A stretch of DNA of 15,689 nt from an uncultured Lachnospiraceae bacterium (GTDB taxonomy: Bacteria > Bacillota > Clostridia > Lachnospirales > Lachnospiraceae): assembly GCA_910580005.1 (NCBI GenBank), contig CAJTXH010000063.1, forward strand, positions 1 through 15,689, in the 5' to 3' direction. Numbering within the stretch: the first letter of the stretch is position 1; each line of letters begins with the position of its first letter. The notes beneath the pieces were generated by a model. The model was given only the letters and a program-made list of their open reading frames with translations, was not told where the DNA came from and made no database searches. Of this stretch, positions 14,675-15,689 are shown one piece after another. Made by a program: the position numbers and the translations under genes.

Positions 14675-15416
14675 ATGCCTTTGATGCACCGTCTACTGAT
14701 AAAACTTCCCCTGTTACATAGCTTGCCATGTCACTTGCCAGATAAAGAAATGCATCTGCTACTTCTTCTGGCCCGCCTGCCCTCCCGAGCGGTATGCCTG
14801 CTGAAATTGCCTTTACCGTCTGCTCTGGCAGCGCTGCAACCATATCTGTCTTTGTAACGCCTGGCGCAACTGCATTAACACGTATACTGTCTTTGCCAAG
14901 TTCCCTTGCAAGTGAGATTGTAATCCCGTTTACTGCAAATTTGCTGGCTGGGTATCCAACGCCTGCCGGCTGTCCTGATATACTTACCATAGAGCTTGTA
15001 TTAATTATACATCCGCCGCCTTGTTCTTTCATAATTTTGGCCGCCGGAAGGATTGCATAAAAAACAGCTTTTACATTTAAATCAATAATTTTGTCAAATT
15101 CTTCTGTTGTATAATTATATAATGGCGTACTTGATGAAATACCTGCGTTATTTACAAGAATATCTAATCTTTTATATTTTTCATATACCTTATTAACAGC
15201 CTTTTCTACTTCTGTGGCATTTGTAAGTGCAGGGCACATGCCTTCTGCCTCCCATGAAGGATTTTCCCTGTTAAGCTTTTCCAATGCTTTGTCCACTGTT
15301 TCCTGGCGTGAGCCAAATAAAACCACCTTTGCACCATTAGCAAGGTATTTACGCACTATTTCAAAGCCAATTCCTCTTGTTCCTCCTGTAACTATTGCTA
15401 CTTTTCCTTTTAACAT
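14673..15416 (-). CDS. Short-chain dehydrogenase/reductase, FabG-like
   Basis: This 247-residue classical SDR is a cytoplasmic NAD(P)-dependent oxidoreductase. The cofactor motif TGGTRGIG is at 10-17, LVNNAG at 87-92, the catalytic residues are Asn114, Ser142, Tyr155 and Lys159 (YPASK), and the C-terminal IPLGRAGGPEEVADAFLYLASD plus YVTGEVLSVDGA is typical. Gly-Ser-Arg after the second strand (35-37) suggests NADP(H). It could be a 3-oxoacyl-ACP reductase or a sugar or polyol dehydrogenase, since the isolated position gives no substrate hint. The ATG at 15416 (MLKGKVAIVTGG) is the family's usual start, with a weak GGTG upstream. A GTG at 15425 would add three residues. It has its own promoter and sits between two repeat copies in direct orientation. 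Confidence 0.93.
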   Translation of the reverse strand: MLKGKVAIVTGGTRGIGFEIVRKYLANGAKVVLFGSRQETVDKALEKLNRENPSWEAEGMCPALTNATEVEKAVNKVYEKYKRLDILVNNAGISSSTPLYNYTTEEFDKIIDLNVKAVFYAILPAAKIMKEQGGGCIINTSSMVSISGQPAGVGYPASKFAVNGITISLARELGKDSIRVNAVAPGVTKTDMVAALPEQTVKAISAGIPLGRAGGPEEVADAFLYLASDMASYVTGEVLSVDGASKA

Positions 15417-15538
15417 AATCTGCACCAGTCCGCAGACAGAAACTTTTACTTCCTGCCGGGCACATATCCTTTCCCTTTTATTTTAACTTACTGGCAGGCT
15501 GCTATTTATATAATAACCTGGCAGCTATTATTTTATTT

Positions 15539-15565
15539 ATTATACCACATTTCCGGATTTTATAA
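15539..15565 (-). promoter_or_regulatory. Extended -10 promoter of the dehydrogenase gene
   Basis: The minus strand has TGG directly before a perfect TATAAT (15539-15544). The -35 region 17 bases upstream (TATTAT) is poor, which an extended -10 can tolerate. It predicts a leader of about 115 bases. That leader contains a possible short hairpin, GCTGC/GCAGC, and no recognised riboswitch. Confidence 0.6.
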
Positions 15566-15600
15566 TACTATTAATAGCATTTTTTTACAGATTGAAAATA

Positions 15601-15688
15601 TGTCAAAAATCCCCACATTTTATGGAGGGCTAGACTGTTACTATTCACAGTCAATTAAATTCGAGGATTTTTGACACGTTTTTTTCGT
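15601..15688 (+). repeat. Dispersed repeat, right-end copy with hairpin arm
   Basis: Bases 15637-15688 are the exact reverse complement of 1-52. This copy has an extra left part: TGTCAAAAATCC at 15601-15612 is a perfect 12-bp inverted match to GGATTTTTGACA at 15665-15676, enclosing a 52-base interior. A whole element could thus form a hairpin of about 76 bases. The left-end copy shows no such partner on its inner side, and the internal copy at 14631 has at most a decayed one. Confidence 0.9.
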
Positions 15689-15689
15689 C

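Noticed and set aside
1..15689. Composite transposon or genomic island bounded by terminal inverted repeats
   Set aside because: There is no transposase, integrase or target duplication, and the content is core metabolism and translation. The ends are better explained by an assembly break at a dispersed repeat.

Overview
The window looks like chromosomal DNA of a low-GC, anaerobic, probably motile member of the Clostridia, most likely Lachnospiraceae. The pointers are AT-rich coding, a tRNA-Phe T-box, the pheST/VanZ/DUF6142 grouping, YnzC, TrpB2 and a methyl-accepting chemotaxis protein. All twelve supported genes lie on the minus strand, so the order below is given in their direction of transcription, from high to low coordinates.

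A short-chain dehydrogenase (14673-15416) has its own extended -10 promoter and sits between two directly oriented copies of a dispersed repeat. Next come a chemoreceptor with an unusual beta-rich insertion in its sensor domain (12017-14524) and a close-packed housekeeping group: TrpB2-type tryptophan synthase beta chain, a COG2509-type FAD dehydrogenase, YnzC, and 5-formyltetrahydrofolate cyclo-ligase. The cyclo-ligase appears to start at an ATT codon. An HtrA membrane-anchored serine protease with its own promoter follows.

A gene-free stretch of about 630 bp (5871-6501) carries the most striking signal. It holds two divergent, oppositely oriented copies of a palindromic element of about 250 bp. 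Their shared core folds into one multi-helix RNA-like structure with at least seven compensatory base-pair changes and a conserved GNRA loop. I do not recognise it as a known family. Degenerate pieces of the same element lie between the two copies.

Beyond it are a promoter, a phenylalanine T-box leader with terminator, pheS, pheT, a terminator, a VanZ-family protein, a DUF6142 small membrane protein and an anchored protein of unknown function.

Both ends of the window are the same exact 52-bp sequence in inverted orientation, and a third copy of its core lies at 14631. The window is therefore probably a complete assembly contig broken at a multi-copy dispersed repeat, not an excised mobile element.
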